DNA from: Alphaproteobacteria bacterium RIFCSPHIGHO2_01_FULL_41_14
GTDB lineage: Bacteria; Pseudomonadota; Alphaproteobacteria; UBA7879; UBA5542
Length of the DNA: 64,000 nucleotides
Direction of reading: 5' to 3'
Assembly: GCA_001767855.1 (NCBI GenBank)
Contig: MEMF01000002.1
Coordinates: forward strand, 743,493 to 807,492
In this document: positions 25,187-35,527 of the stretch, in pieces
How positions within the stretch are numbered: the first letter of the stretch is position 1
How the letters are laid out: each line of letters starts with the position of its first letter
Translations under genes and position numbers: made by a program
Notes under the pieces: generated by a model
Told to the model about the DNA's origin: nothing
The model's database searches: none
The model's input: only the letters and a program-made list of their open reading frames with translations

Positions 25187-27017
25187 ACTCAAAAACCTCA
25201 GACGGAAACTCCACGAAGCCAAAGTAGACGGCATGCTCATCGCCATGGCAGATCCTTTTCAAAATGATAATATCCCCGAGTACTTCCAACGCATAAAATT
25301 CCTATCTGGTTTCACAGGTTCCCTTGGGACCATTTTGGTCCTGAAAGATTCGGCCGCCCTTTTTGTGGATGGTCGCTATACACTCCAAGCACAGAATGAA
25401 GTGGATCCGACCGCCTTTGAAATCAGAGGTCATGGTCTAAGTGCCATCGTTGAGTGGATCCACGAAAAACAACTGTCTTCTTCCCATTCCCTTGTCATCG
25501 GCTATGATCCGTGGGATTATACCGTCGCACAAATAAATCAATTGCAAGCCGCCACTGAATCCGTGACCTTTTCCCCTCTAAAGATAAATCTGGTGAGTGA
25601 GATATGGAAAGATCAGCCCGCCATTACAAAAACAAAAGTCTTTCTATATCCTGAAAAATATGCGGGGTTGTCTTGGATAGAAAAGCTAGACCTCATTGCG
25701 GCCGAAATACAAAAGAAAAACATAGATGCTCTCTTTTTGAACTCCTCTTTCTCAATCTGTTGGCTTCTTAATATGCGTGCCCATGATACATCTTATACAC
25801 CCATTTCTCTTTGCTTTGCGCTCATTCATAAGACAGGGAAAGTTGATCTTTGTATTTACTTAGAAAACCTCACCCCCGCGATAAAAAAACATTTTTCTGA
25901 AAGGGTCACCTTCCATAATTTATCATCGGTGGATTTAAAGAAAAGCTTACCCATTCTCGTCAAAGGATTAAAAATAGGATACGTCGAGCAAAGCGCCCCC
26001 TGTGCCATAAAACAAATTCTAGAGCTCCCAGCAGCGGCTCTTATAAACGTGGAAGATCCTTGTGTAGCCATAAAAGCTTGTAAAACACCAACAGAACTCT
26101 CCCATGTTCAAAAAGCCCACCTTTGGGATGGCATTGCACTCACCAAGTTTTTCTGTTGGCTAGAGAAAACTGTTTCTTCCAAAAAAATCACAGAATTTGA
26201 AGCGGCCCTCAAGCTAGATTCCCTGCGAGCTGAAAACAAACATTGCAAGGGCCCCAGCTTCCCCACCATTGTCGGTACAAATGAAAACGGGGCGATCGTC
26301 CATTATCGTGCCAACGAAGAATCCAAGACCTTAAAAGTAAATGATTTATTGCTGTGTGATTCTGGAGGGCAATACTTTGAGGGAACAACCGACGTTACGC
26401 GCACCATATGCCTTGGAGGCAACCCTACCCCTCTCCAAAAAGATGTGTTTACAAGGGTCTTAAAAGGATTCATCGCTTTGTTCTTGGTACACTTTCCTAA
26501 AGGCACCAATGGGATGCAGTTGGATGTCTTAGCACGATGCTCTTTGTGGGAAGCTGGTTTTGACTATGCCCATTCCACTGGGCATGGAGTAGGGCATTAT
26601 CTGAACGTTCATGAAGGGCCCCAAAACATCTCCCCCCGCTCTTCTCCCACACCGCTCAAACCTGGCATGATTTTATCAAACGAACCCGGATGTTATTTGC
26701 CTGGACAATTTGGAGTGCGCATAGAAAATTTGATGGTTGTGGAAAAATCTTCTCACAAAGATAGTCACGGAAATTTTTTACTAAAGTTTAGAAACTTGAC
26801 CCTCTGCCCCATCGATAGCACCTGCATTGAGAAGACGCTTTTGTCTGATCATGAAATAGACTGGCTCAATAAGTATCATCAAACCGTTTGGACCGCTCTT
26901 CATAAGTTCTTAAATCCTAACGAAAAGGCCTGGCTGAAAACCGCCATCGCCCCTTTCGAAAAAAAGGATCAAGCTTTTTCCCACCAAGACTCTATGCGAG
27001 ACTCCATCATCAGCTGA
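25179..27017 (+). CDS. pepP: Xaa-Pro aminopeptidase (M24B)
   Basis: This cytosolic metallopeptidase removes N-terminal residues preceding proline. Its 612 residues match the three-domain long form common in alphaproteobacteria: two creatinase-like N-terminal domains (1-130 and 140-310), then the pita-bread catalytic domain. The metal ligands can be followed in CDSGGQYFEGTTDVTR (two Asp), STGHGVGHYLNVHEGP (His), SNEPGCYLPG (Glu) and GVRIENLMVV (Glu). It is coupled to prmA, and its 3' end overlaps the convergent solute-binding-protein gene by 49 nt. Confidence 0.92.
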   Translation: MNKLKNLRRKLHEAKVDGMLIAMADPFQNDNIPEYFQRIKFLSGFTGSLGTILVLKDSAALFVDGRYTLQAQNEVDPTAFEIRGHGLSAIVEWIHEKQLSSSHSLVIGYDPWDYTVAQINQLQAATESVTFSPLKINLVSEIWKDQPAITKTKVFLYPEKYAGLSWIEKLDLIAAEIQKKNIDALFLNSSFSICWLLNMRAHDTSYTPISLCFALIHKTGKVDLCIYLENLTPAIKKHFSERVTFHNLSSVDLKKSLPILVKGLKIGYVEQSAPCAIKQILELPAAALINVEDPCVAIKACKTPTELSHVQKAHLWDGIALTKFFCWLEKTVSSKKITEFEAALKLDSLRAENKHCKGPSFPTIVGTNENGAIVHYRANEESKTLKVNDLLLCDSGGQYFEGTTDVTRTICLGGNPTPLQKDVFTRVLKGFIALFLVHFPKGTNGMQLDVLARCSLWEAGFDYAHSTGHGVGHYLNVHEGPQNISPRSSPTPLKPGMILSNEPGCYLPGQFGVRIENLMVVEKSSHKDSHGNFLLKFRNLTLCPIDSTCIEKTLLSDHEIDWLNKYHQTVWTALHKFLNPNEKAWLKTAIAPFEKKDQAFSHQDSMRDSIIS

Positions 27018-28765
27018 AGAGTCGGATGGGCTAACCGCTCTTTGTAGGCGATCATATCCTTTGCCAGGTGAAAGAGGGGAAGGACATAATTCCCTGACAT
27101 TAAAATACGATCCAACGCTTTCACGTTAGCCACCAAAACCGCCCGATCTTTTGATTGAAGCATGTTTTGAATCAAGTCATCAATGACGGGATCTTTAATG
27201 CCCGGATAATTACGACTTCCCTGAATATCGGCGGCTTTTGAAGAGATATAGTTAATAAGTTCATTTCCAGCAGGAGAACGTGTCCCCACCCACAAGTAAT
27301 AAAGCATATCAAAATCGAAATCGATTTTTCGACGTTCATACTGGGCTTCATCCACGATTCGAACAGAGGCTTTGATACCGAGGGGCTCGAGATTTCTCCC
27401 AAATTCTAAGGCCACTTTTTCATGCTCTTTTGATTTTAAAAGAATCTCAAAAACAAAAGGGGTCTTTGTTTTTTCATGAACCAGTTTATTTTTTTCAAGG
27501 CGCCATCCTGCTTGTTTCAAAAGCTGCAAAGCTCTCTCTACGTTTGCTCTTTTCTGCGCTGGAGTTTTATTCACCGGCGGCTGATAAGATTCTTCAAAAA
27601 CTTTGGGATTCACTTTCTTTTTATAGCGATTCAAGATGGCTAATTCTTGGCCCGTTGGTTTGCCGTGAGGCACCAATTCTGTATTGTCGAAAAAGCCGTG
27701 CGTGCGGGTGTACATCCCATAAAACAAAGAATCATTTAAGTGCTCAAAATCAAACACGAGAGTCAAAGCCTCCCTCACCCGCGCATCCTTGAAAAGCTCC
27801 CTCCGCGTATTAAAAACAAAGGAAGACATCCCCACAGGACGTTTGTGATCGACTTCTTCCTTCTTAATTTTTTTAGATGCGGCAAATGCGTAATTCCACT
27901 TCCATTTTTGAGGGTTTTCTTCTTCCATCATGTCAATTTTTCCAGATTTAAAGGCCTCAAATAAAATGGATTCGCTTAAATAGTAATCCAGGCGAATTTC
28001 ATCAAAATTAAAGCGGCCTTTATACGTGGGCAGATCCTTGCCCCAAAAATCTTTTATGCGTTCATAAACAATAAATCGACCAGGCTCAAAAGATTTAATC
28101 CGGTAAGGCCCATTTGAAACCAATGGCTTCAAAGAAATTTTGCTTAAATCTTTGCCCTCATACACATCCTTCGGCAATAAAGGCATCATTCCCATGACCA
28201 GCGGCACCTCACGATCAGATTTTTCTGGATCAAAGGTAAACTTAACGCGCTTATCCGAAAGCTTTTCAACTTTTTGAACCTTTCGATAATAAGTTTTCAT
28301 GAAAGGCTGCCCTTGCTCCAGCCACGTCTGGTAACTGAAAATAATATCATCTGCTGTGATGGTTTTTCCATGATCCCACCGTGCTTCCGGACGAATGTTA
28401 AAGATAATCCACGCTCGATTCTCAGGGAATTCTAGTGTCTCTGCCACCACCCCATACATGGTAAAAGGCTCTTCTGGGGAACGACCCAACAATGTTGCTC
28501 GTGTGAGCGTAATCTTTTTCGCCGCCACTCCCTTTAAAATCCACGGATTCAAACTATCAAACGACCCGACTTCACCCAAAACGATCTTTCCTTTTTTCGG
28601 CGCATTGGGATTCACAAAATCATAGTGCTTAAACCCCCCTTTATATTTGGGAAGACCATGCATGGAAATACCATGAACCTTCTTGGGGGCACTCTCTGCA
28701 CTCGAGAGGAAAGAAAAAAGAAGGAGGAAAATGCCGACTAGAAAACTACCTATCTTAAACACCAA
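26969..28765 (-). CDS. yejA: Periplasmic peptide-binding protein, YejA-like (SBP family 5)
   Basis: This 598-residue extracellular solute-binding protein has a signal peptide (hydrophobic residues 5-22, cleavage near SSA|ES). HGISMHGLPKYKGGFKHYDFVNPNAPKKG is the hallmark of the YejA branch, whose partners YejBEF import peptides, including microcin-type ones. No permease or ATPase genes lie next to it here, so the rest of the transporter must be elsewhere or is missing. The last 16 codons overlap the end of pepP in antisense. Confidence 0.9.
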   Translation of the reverse strand: MVFKIGSFLVGIFLLLFSFLSSAESAPKKVHGISMHGLPKYKGGFKHYDFVNPNAPKKGKIVLGEVGSFDSLNPWILKGVAAKKITLTRATLLGRSPEEPFTMYGVVAETLEFPENRAWIIFNIRPEARWDHGKTITADDIIFSYQTWLEQGQPFMKTYYRKVQKVEKLSDKRVKFTFDPEKSDREVPLVMGMMPLLPKDVYEGKDLSKISLKPLVSNGPYRIKSFEPGRFIVYERIKDFWGKDLPTYKGRFNFDEIRLDYYLSESILFEAFKSGKIDMMEEENPQKWKWNYAFAASKKIKKEEVDHKRPVGMSSFVFNTRRELFKDARVREALTLVFDFEHLNDSLFYGMYTRTHGFFDNTELVPHGKPTGQELAILNRYKKKVNPKVFEESYQPPVNKTPAQKRANVERALQLLKQAGWRLEKNKLVHEKTKTPFVFEILLKSKEHEKVALEFGRNLEPLGIKASVRIVDEAQYERRKIDFDFDMLYYLWVGTRSPAGNELINYISSKAADIQGSRNYPGIKDPVIDDLIQNMLQSKDRAVLVANVKALDRILMSGNYVLPLFHLAKDMIAYKERLAHPTLQLMMESRIESWWEKA

Positions 28766-28779
28766 CAGCTCCTAAACTC

Positions 28780-29661
28780 CTAATGGAAGAAAGTGTGAAC
28801 AAACTCTCCAAATCTTTTTACCGGGATAGCATTTTTATGCAAGTTTGGATAGATATAAAAGAAATCAATAACACTTCCTTCGTGATCAGGAAGAACGGGC
28901 ACAAGATTTTTATTATCACCCACCATTTCAGAGGAAAGCGCCGCAATACCAAACCCTCGCTCTGTCAAATCTAGTCGCGTCTTAAAACAACTTGTTTGAA
29001 TATAGGGTTCCCGCGGATTCCCAAAAGACAATCCCGCAAAGAGATGCCAGTTGACGACGGAAGACAAATCATTTTTAGGGCCGTACGCCAACAAGCGATG
29101 ATGCGACAAATCTTCCAGTCGCTTTGGGGTTCCGAATTCTTTCAAATAAGCCTTACTTGCATATAGCCTGATATGTAGCCTGGTTAAAAATTCTTGTACA
29201 ACGTTTGTTGCGTTCTGCATATAGGGCCTAATCGCCACCATCATGTCGCTTGAATCGAGATCAGAAACATTCCATGCATCTACTTTGTTAATGTTTAGGC
29301 GAATATCTGGGTATGATTCTAAGAAACCATGGAGATTAGGCAATAAAAAGTGATCATAGAAGTTATCTAAAACACTAATATTTAATAAACCACGAGCTTC
29401 ATTATGAACATTTTTAACAATGTTTTTCATGCCCTCGATACGGTTTAAAATCTCTCTTGTCTCCTCTAAAAGAGCCTGTCCTTCAGGGGTTAAAATTAAT
29501 CCTCGAGCTTTGCGCGTAAATAGCTTCGTACGCAATCTCGTTTCCATAGAAATGATTTTTCGACTGACATTAGATTGGTCCATATTTAATTCTATGGCCG
29601 CACTCGTGAAGCTCCCTGCATTGGCAACTATATAAAAGGTCTTTAACTGATCTAACGTCAT
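28780..29661 (-). CDS. LysR-type transcriptional regulator
   Basis: This 293-residue LysR protein has an N-terminal winged helix-turn-helix (TLDQLKTFYIVANAGSFTSAA, with SNVSRKIISME as recognition part), a linker helix and a periplasmic-binding-protein-like effector domain from about residue 90. It sits 14 nt upstream of the YejA-like gene on the same strand and could be cotranscribed with it. The effector and target genes are unknown. The 117 nt upstream are AT-rich and probably hold its promoter. Confidence 0.9.
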   Translation of the reverse strand: MTLDQLKTFYIVANAGSFTSAAIELNMDQSNVSRKIISMETRLRTKLFTRKARGLILTPEGQALLEETREILNRIEGMKNIVKNVHNEARGLLNISVLDNFYDHFLLPNLHGFLESYPDIRLNINKVDAWNVSDLDSSDMMVAIRPYMQNATNVVQEFLTRLHIRLYASKAYLKEFGTPKRLEDLSHHRLLAYGPKNDLSSVVNWHLFAGLSFGNPREPYIQTSCFKTRLDLTERGFGIAALSSEMVGDNKNLVPVLPDHEGSVIDFFYIYPNLHKNAIPVKRFGEFVHTFFH

Positions 29662-29778
29662 TATCTAAAATCCATTCAAATATTAACTAGTAATACATAA
29701 ATTACTAATTTAAGTTATTCATATCATATTTTTCTGATAATACAAAAAAATGATTATTCTGTTTATATTTTGAAAAGA

Positions 29779-30321
29779 TTACTCAAGTCCCAACATCGAA
29801 AGGCGCGCACTCTCATACTTCGTCTTGGGAGACAGCCAGATATCACAAAAAGCCTTGGCAAATGTCATATCTCCAGATTCTTTCAGTAATCGATCATTAT
29901 AATAGAAAAGGATCTTTTGCTCTGGCATATAAACGACCGTTACTAAATCACCCTCTTTTAAGTCTGGATAAAAAGACTCAAGAAACTGGGTATAGTCTCT
30001 AGATTGACTTTCTGTCATCTTCGTATTTCTTTTCATTACTTCTATTGTACTATCCAACATCTCTTTTTTACTTGAATCCCACCTGGCTTTAACCTCCAAG
30101 GCAAAAAGCTGGTCATATCCCCACTTTTTTCCGTTCTCAACCCACAAACTAATATCATAAGCAGGAATAATAAATTTATAGACCGTCCCTTTTCCTAAGC
30201 ACTTTTCTTGTCCAAAATACTTTTGGATAACAAGAGAGTTATCTGCTCCAGCAGAAAGAGTGATCTGTCCTACCAGTATGAGAAAGAAACTAAATATTGA
30301 AATAAGATTTTTTTTTATAAT
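29779..30321 (-). CDS. Exported chalcone-isomerase-like protein with non-standard start
   Basis: The C-terminal part (FAKAFCDIWLSPKTKYESARLSMLG) matches the chalcone-isomerase-like domain found in bacterial periplasmic proteins. In the same frame the coding sequence continues upstream through a good signal peptide (KKNLISIFSFFLILVGQ, cleavage near SAGA|D) to a TGA at 30334-30336. Between that stop and the leader there is no ATG, GTG or TTG. The likely initiators are ATT (30319-30321) or ATA (30316-30318) behind an AGGTAG stretch. Starting at ATT gives 180 residues, typical for the family. A TTG at 30147 would remove the leader. It is the last gene of the secG-eno-ftsB operon; the biochemical role is unknown. 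Confidence 0.7.
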   Translation of the reverse strand: MIKKNLISIFSFFLILVGQITLSAGADNSLVIQKYFGQEKCLGKGTVYKFIIPAYDISLWVENGKKWGYDQLFALEVKARWDSSKKEMLDSTIEVMKRNTKMTESQSRDYTQFLESFYPDLKEGDLVTVVYMPEQKILFYYNDRLLKESGDMTFAKAFCDIWLSPKTKYESARLSMLGLE

Positions 30322-30339
30322 TTCTACTACCTGTCAAAA

Positions 30340-30657
30340 TTAAGATCCTATGGCGTCATCAATCACGACTATGTCTTGATCATCCGCCACATTCAGCATC
30401 TCTCGTGCTTTTTCATCTAATAAGTCGCGGTCCAAATGTTTTGGACGCATCAACTTAACCTTGTTTTGTAATTTTTTTTCTTCTTCTTCTAATACCAATA
30501 GGATTTTGCGACTGTCCTGTAATTCAGTCTCTAGGGAGCGCCACGAAAACCATCCGTGATCTCCGCTCAGAATATGCCAAAAAAAATAGATAAATAGAAT
30601 GGATGAAGAAGCAGGCAGAAAGAATTTTTTTAGGTAATAGCGGTACTGTCTATTCAT
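30340..30657 (-). CDS. ftsB: Cell division protein FtsB/DivIC family
   Basis: This is a small bitopic division protein that bridges FtsL and FtsQ in the divisome. Its 105 residues comprise a short basic N-terminus, one membrane helix (about 13-30), a coiled coil (about 40-70: SLETELQDSRKILLVLEEEE) and the family's RDLLDEKAREMLNVADDQDIVV motif. Its position directly after eno is the standard alphaproteobacterial arrangement. Confidence 0.9.
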   Translation of the reverse strand: MNRQYRYYLKKFFLPASSSILFIYFFWHILSGDHGWFSWRSLETELQDSRKILLVLEEEEKKLQNKVKLMRPKHLDRDLLDEKAREMLNVADDQDIVVIDDAIGS

Positions 30658-30674
30658 AGCCTTTCAAAGATACG

Positions 30675-31967
<1,293 letters not shown>

Positions 31968-32816
31968 CTATAAATGAACCGGATTTCTTTTGGCAAAAGA
32001 ATCGAGTTCTTTCAACTCCATCAACACCCGTCGCATATCTTTTAAATAAATCATATTAGGGCCATCACTGGGGGCGTGATCTGGATCTTGGTGTGTTTCC
32101 ATAAAAAACGCCGCAACACCAATGGCAGCCGCCCCCCGTGCCAGAATGGGGGCAAACTCTCGCTGTCCCCCGCTTTTGGATCCTTGTCCCCCTGGCTCCT
32201 GAACCGAATGGGTCGCGTCAAACACCACAGGATAGCCTGTCTGTGCCATGATGGGGAAACTTCGCATATCCACCACCAGCCGATTGTACCCAAAGGTCAC
32301 CCCCCGTTCACATAATAAGATATTTTTGTTGCCCGTGGTTTCAATCTTCTTGGCGATATTCGCAGCATCCCACGGCGCTAGAAACTGACCTTTTTTCACA
32401 TTCAGAACCCGCCCTGTCCGACCTGCGGCTAATAAAAGATCCGTCTGTCGGCACAAATATGCTGGGATCTGTAAGACATCCACATAGGGGGCCACGTCTC
32501 TGCACTGTTCTTCTGTATGCACATCTGTGACCACCGGACAGCCAAATTTGGATCGAATCTTCTCAAACACAGGCATAGCCTTTTCTAGTCCCATGCCCCG
32601 CTCCCCTGAAATGCTCGTGCGATTTGCTTTATCAAAGGAGGTTTTGTAGATAAAAGGAATCTGAAGATCACCACACAGTTCCACCAGCGCATGGGCCATT
32701 TCAAAGGCATGGGCCTCACTTTCCATCTGGCACGGGCCTGCCAATAAGGTAAACGGGAGGTCATTTCCAATTTTTAAGGAGCCAACAGGAACGTGTACAG
32801 GAAGGATCATGGACAT
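31968..32816 (-). CDS. kdsA: 3-deoxy-8-phosphooctulonate synthase
   Basis: It condenses phosphoenolpyruvate with arabinose-5-phosphate to make Kdo-8-phosphate for lipopolysaccharide, so this lineage probably still makes a Kdo-lipid A core. Its 282 residues include LLAGPCQMES, the FDKANRTS substrate loop, CERGVTFGYN and FDATHSVQ. The start directly abuts the pyrG stop. Confidence 0.96.
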   Translation of the reverse strand: MSMILPVHVPVGSLKIGNDLPFTLLAGPCQMESEAHAFEMAHALVELCGDLQIPFIYKTSFDKANRTSISGERGMGLEKAMPVFEKIRSKFGCPVVTDVHTEEQCRDVAPYVDVLQIPAYLCRQTDLLLAAGRTGRVLNVKKGQFLAPWDAANIAKKIETTGNKNILLCERGVTFGYNRLVVDMRSFPIMAQTGYPVVFDATHSVQEPGGQGSKSGGQREFAPILARGAAAIGVAAFFMETHQDPDHAPSDGPNMIYLKDMRRVLMELKELDSFAKRNPVHL

Positions 32817-34436
32817 CTACTTTCTTTTTAAAGCGGCTTTTAAAAATGATACAAACAAAGGGTGGGGAGAAAAGGGTCGAGATTTAAGCTCTGGATGAAA
32901 TTGAACAGCAACAAACCACGCATGGTCTTTAAGCTCAATGATCTCAGGCAGTTTCCCATCAGGAGACATCCCTGAAAAGACCACGCCCGCTTTCTCTAAA
33001 TCGGCTTTATATTTAATATTCACTTCGTATCGATGGCGATGGCGTTCTTGAATCATGTTCCCTTGATACGCCTCATAAGCCTTTGTGCGGTCTAAAACAG
33101 TGCACGGATAATTACCGAGTCGCATCGTCCCCCCCTTATCAGATTGCTCTGTCCGGGCCTCCAAAGCACCCTCCTTCTCCCATTCACCCATCAAACAAAC
33201 AACCGGAGTCTTTGGGTTTTCCAACTCAGTAGATCCCGCCTCTTTGAGGCCTGCCACCTGCCGTGCGATTTCAATCAAGGAAAGCTGCAAGCCAAAGCAA
33301 ATACCAAAAAACGGCACATTGTTTTCTCGTGCATATCGGATGGCCAACATTTTCCCATCCACCCCACGCCCGCCAAATCCACCAGGCACCAGAATGCCAT
33401 CCAGTTCAGATAACATGGATTTATAAGTTTTGGGGATTAACGTATCGGCATCAATCCACCGAATCTGAACCTGGGTATGAAGGTGAACCCCTCCATGAAT
33501 GAGTGCCTCATGAATAGATTTATAAGCGTCTTGCAAAGAGACATATTTTCCAATGAGACCGATTGTCACCGTATGTTTTGTACGGCTCTGGTTCTCCACA
33601 AATTTCTGCCAGTGGTTTAAATCTGGGGCTTTCTTTTGAAAGATCCCAAAATAGGATAAAATTTCTTTGTCTAGATTTTGTTTATGCAGCATCAGGGGCA
33701 CTTCATAGATACTGCCAGCGTCTAAGGCTGATAGCACACGATCTTCGGGGATATTACAGAACAGAGAAAGTTTCGTACGTTCTTCAGCTGACATTTGTTT
33801 TTCACTGCGACACAAGAGAATGTCCGGTTGGATCCCATAACTCAAAAGCTCTTTTACCGAATGTTGGGTCGGTTTGGTTTTCAGTTCCCCTGTTGTGGCA
33901 ATATAGGGCAATAAGGTGAGGTGCACGAACAAAGAACGCTTCCGCCCAATATCATTGCTAAATTGACGCAAAGCTTCAATAAACGGCAGGCTTTCAATGT
34001 CTCCCACGGTGCCACCCACTTCAGTAATGAGAAAATCCAGATCCTCGTCATGGAAGCCTATGAATTCTTTTATTCGATTTGTAATATGGGGAATAACTTG
34101 GACAGTGCCCCCCAAGTACTCTCCCCGTCGCTCACGCTCGATTACGTCCCAATAAATTTGACCGGTGGTGATGGTATCTGATTTACGGGCATCCACATTG
34201 GTAAACCGTTCATAGTGGCCAAGATCCATATCGGTTTCAACACCGTCATTGGTCACAAAAACCTCCCCGTGTTGATACGGGTTCATGGTGCCGGGGTCTA
34301 CGTTGATATAGGGATCCATTTTGCGAAGACACACTTTATACCCATTGGCTTGCAGCAAGGTCCCAATTGAAGATGCCGCGATTCCTTTCCCTAAAGAAGA
34401 AAGAACACCACCTGTTACAAAAATATAGTATGTCAC
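32817..34436 (-). CDS. pyrG: CTP synthase
   Basis: It aminates UTP to CTP using glutamine. The N-terminal synthetase domain has FVTGGVLSSLGKGI, and the C-terminal glutaminase has the catalytic Cys in FFGICFGLQ, followed by FHPELKSRP. I chose GTG at 34434-34436, giving 539 residues starting at the conserved TYYIFVTGG. An ATG eight codons upstream adds a stretch that looks like the ribosome-binding region. Confidence 0.96.
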   Translation of the reverse strand: MTYYIFVTGGVLSSLGKGIAASSIGTLLQANGYKVCLRKMDPYINVDPGTMNPYQHGEVFVTNDGVETDMDLGHYERFTNVDARKSDTITTGQIYWDVIERERRGEYLGGTVQVIPHITNRIKEFIGFHDEDLDFLITEVGGTVGDIESLPFIEALRQFSNDIGRKRSLFVHLTLLPYIATTGELKTKPTQHSVKELLSYGIQPDILLCRSEKQMSAEERTKLSLFCNIPEDRVLSALDAGSIYEVPLMLHKQNLDKEILSYFGIFQKKAPDLNHWQKFVENQSRTKHTVTIGLIGKYVSLQDAYKSIHEALIHGGVHLHTQVQIRWIDADTLIPKTYKSMLSELDGILVPGGFGGRGVDGKMLAIRYARENNVPFFGICFGLQLSLIEIARQVAGLKEAGSTELENPKTPVVCLMGEWEKEGALEARTEQSDKGGTMRLGNYPCTVLDRTKAYEAYQGNMIQERHRHRYEVNIKYKADLEKAGVVFSGMSPDGKLPEIIELKDHAWFVAVQFHPELKSRPFSPHPLFVSFLKAALKRK

Positions 34437-34483
34437 ATTACCGCCCTTTCTTTTTTCCAAAAGAAAGGCTCCCTCTTATAAAA

Positions 34484-34789
34484 TCACTGGCTGATTGGCG
34501 CCGCAGGAATGACGGGTTTCTGTTGGCTAATCTCGTCTAACACGGAACTTTCTACGCTCTTCCGCCCCGCGCCACTCAGAATGGCTAAAACAATGCAAAG
34601 TGTCATGAAAATAGTAGCCAAAACAGCGGTGACGTGAGTCAAAAGATTTTTTGCCCCCCGTGCCGACATCATGCCTCCCATAGCTGGCCCTCCAGAAGTC
34701 AGGCCTCCCCCTTCACTTTGTTGCAACAAAATGCAAATAATCATGGCAAGCGTTACGAAGGAGAGAATAATTAATAAGAATGTGGTCAT
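34484..34789 (-). CDS. secG: Protein translocase subunit SecG
   Basis: This accessory subunit of the SecYEG channel has 101 residues and two membrane helices (about 3-22 and 52-72). Between them is the family loop LLQQSEGGGLTSGG and the MSARGAKNLLT segment. It heads the secG-pyrG-kdsA-eno-ftsB operon, a common alphaproteobacterial order. Confidence 0.93.
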   Translation of the reverse strand: MTTFLLIILSFVTLAMIICILLQQSEGGGLTSGGPAMGGMMSARGAKNLLTHVTAVLATIFMTLCIVLAILSGAGRKSVESSVLDEISQQKPVIPAAPISQ

Positions 34790-34912
34790 CTGTTCGTCCT
34801 TAAGAAATAAAATTGTTCCTTCTTTTCTATAGACATTCCCTTATTTATTCAAGGTTTTTTCTTAATCTCTCCCTTTTGTCGCCCTCGCGTAGGCGGGGGC
34901 CCAGAGTTTTGC

Positions 34913-35015
34913 GTCATCGCGAAAAGGCTTGAAAAGCCGACGAAGCGATCCATCTTTTTTAAGAGGAAGAAAGGTGGACTGCTTCAAAAATCCTCACAAA
35001 TTTTTTCGCAGTGAC
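34913..35015. repeat. Palindromic MITE-like repeat, copy B
   Basis: GTCATCGCGAAAA at the left end (34913-34925) is mirrored by TTTTCGCAGTGAC at the right end (35003-35015). Internally GAAGCGATCCA (34942-34952) is mirrored by TGGACTGCTTC. A small GGCTT/AAGCC hairpin lies inside. It occupies most of the 323-nt gap between secG and the next gene; together with the terminator it explains that gap. Confidence 0.75.
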
Positions 35016-35044
35016 AGGACTGGATCAACTCTATTATTTAAAAT

Positions 35045-35074
35045 AAAAAAGCAGGACATTCATCCTGCTTTTTT
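35045..35074. terminator. Bidirectional intrinsic terminator
   Basis: AAAAAAGCAGGA (35045-35056) pairs perfectly with TCCTGCTTTTTT (35063-35074) around a six-base loop. Read on the minus strand it lies 39 nt after the stop of the small secreted protein gene and should end that transcript before secG. Confidence 0.85.
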
Positions 35075-35112
35075 GAAAGACATCTTGCTAGAAAAATAGC
35101 TTTTAAAAAAGC

Positions 35113-35388
35113 TTATTGCTTTGTCTTGGAAACTACGTTGTCAAGCCTCTTTTCACCAAGATCATAATCCGTGATTGTGACTTCGTTTCCACCTTCATCA
35201 CGACACGTACATCCTTTTCGGTTATCCGCAGAAGTCGGATCCCACTTCCATCCTGCATTTTTCAAGCAAGCTGTACGACATGCCTCTTGTTGTTTTGCAC
35301 TCATTCTGCGATCATCTCCCAAAGAATAAGAAGACAACCCACCAAACAAAACTGCTAAAAGTGTAACACTTAATAAAGACTTTTTCAT
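35113..35388 (-). CDS. Small secreted cysteine-containing protein
   Basis: This 91-residue protein starts at the ATG at 35386-35388, behind a strong GGAGGAG site. The first 24 residues (MKKSLLSVTLLAVLFGGLSS and onward) form a signal peptide. The mature part has four Cys (EACRTACLKNAGW, then GCTC), which could form two disulfides in the periplasm. I do not recognise the family. It has its own promoter upstream and its own terminator downstream, so it is a separate expression unit, possibly abundant. Confidence 0.8.
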   Translation of the reverse strand: MKKSLLSVTLLAVLFGGLSSYSLGDDRRMSAKQQEACRTACLKNAGWKWDPTSADNRKGCTCRDEGGNEVTITDYDLGEKRLDNVVSKTKQ

Positions 35389-35429
35389 TGAAACTCCTCC
35401 GTTATGAATCTTTGTATTCGCATAAGAAA

Positions 35430-35459
35430 AATATCTCACGATAGCTTAGAGGTCGTCAA
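35430..35459 (-). promoter_or_regulatory. Probable promoter of the small secreted protein gene
   Basis: On the minus strand TTGACG (35454-35459) and GATATT (35430-35435) are separated by 18 nt. The -10 box lies about 41 nt before the ATG. Confidence 0.5.
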
Positions 35460-35527
35460 CAACTTTTATCGTCAAAAAAAGATGGAGGCTTTTTTGCAAC
35501 ACTTCCATCCTCCCCAAACCCAGGGAC

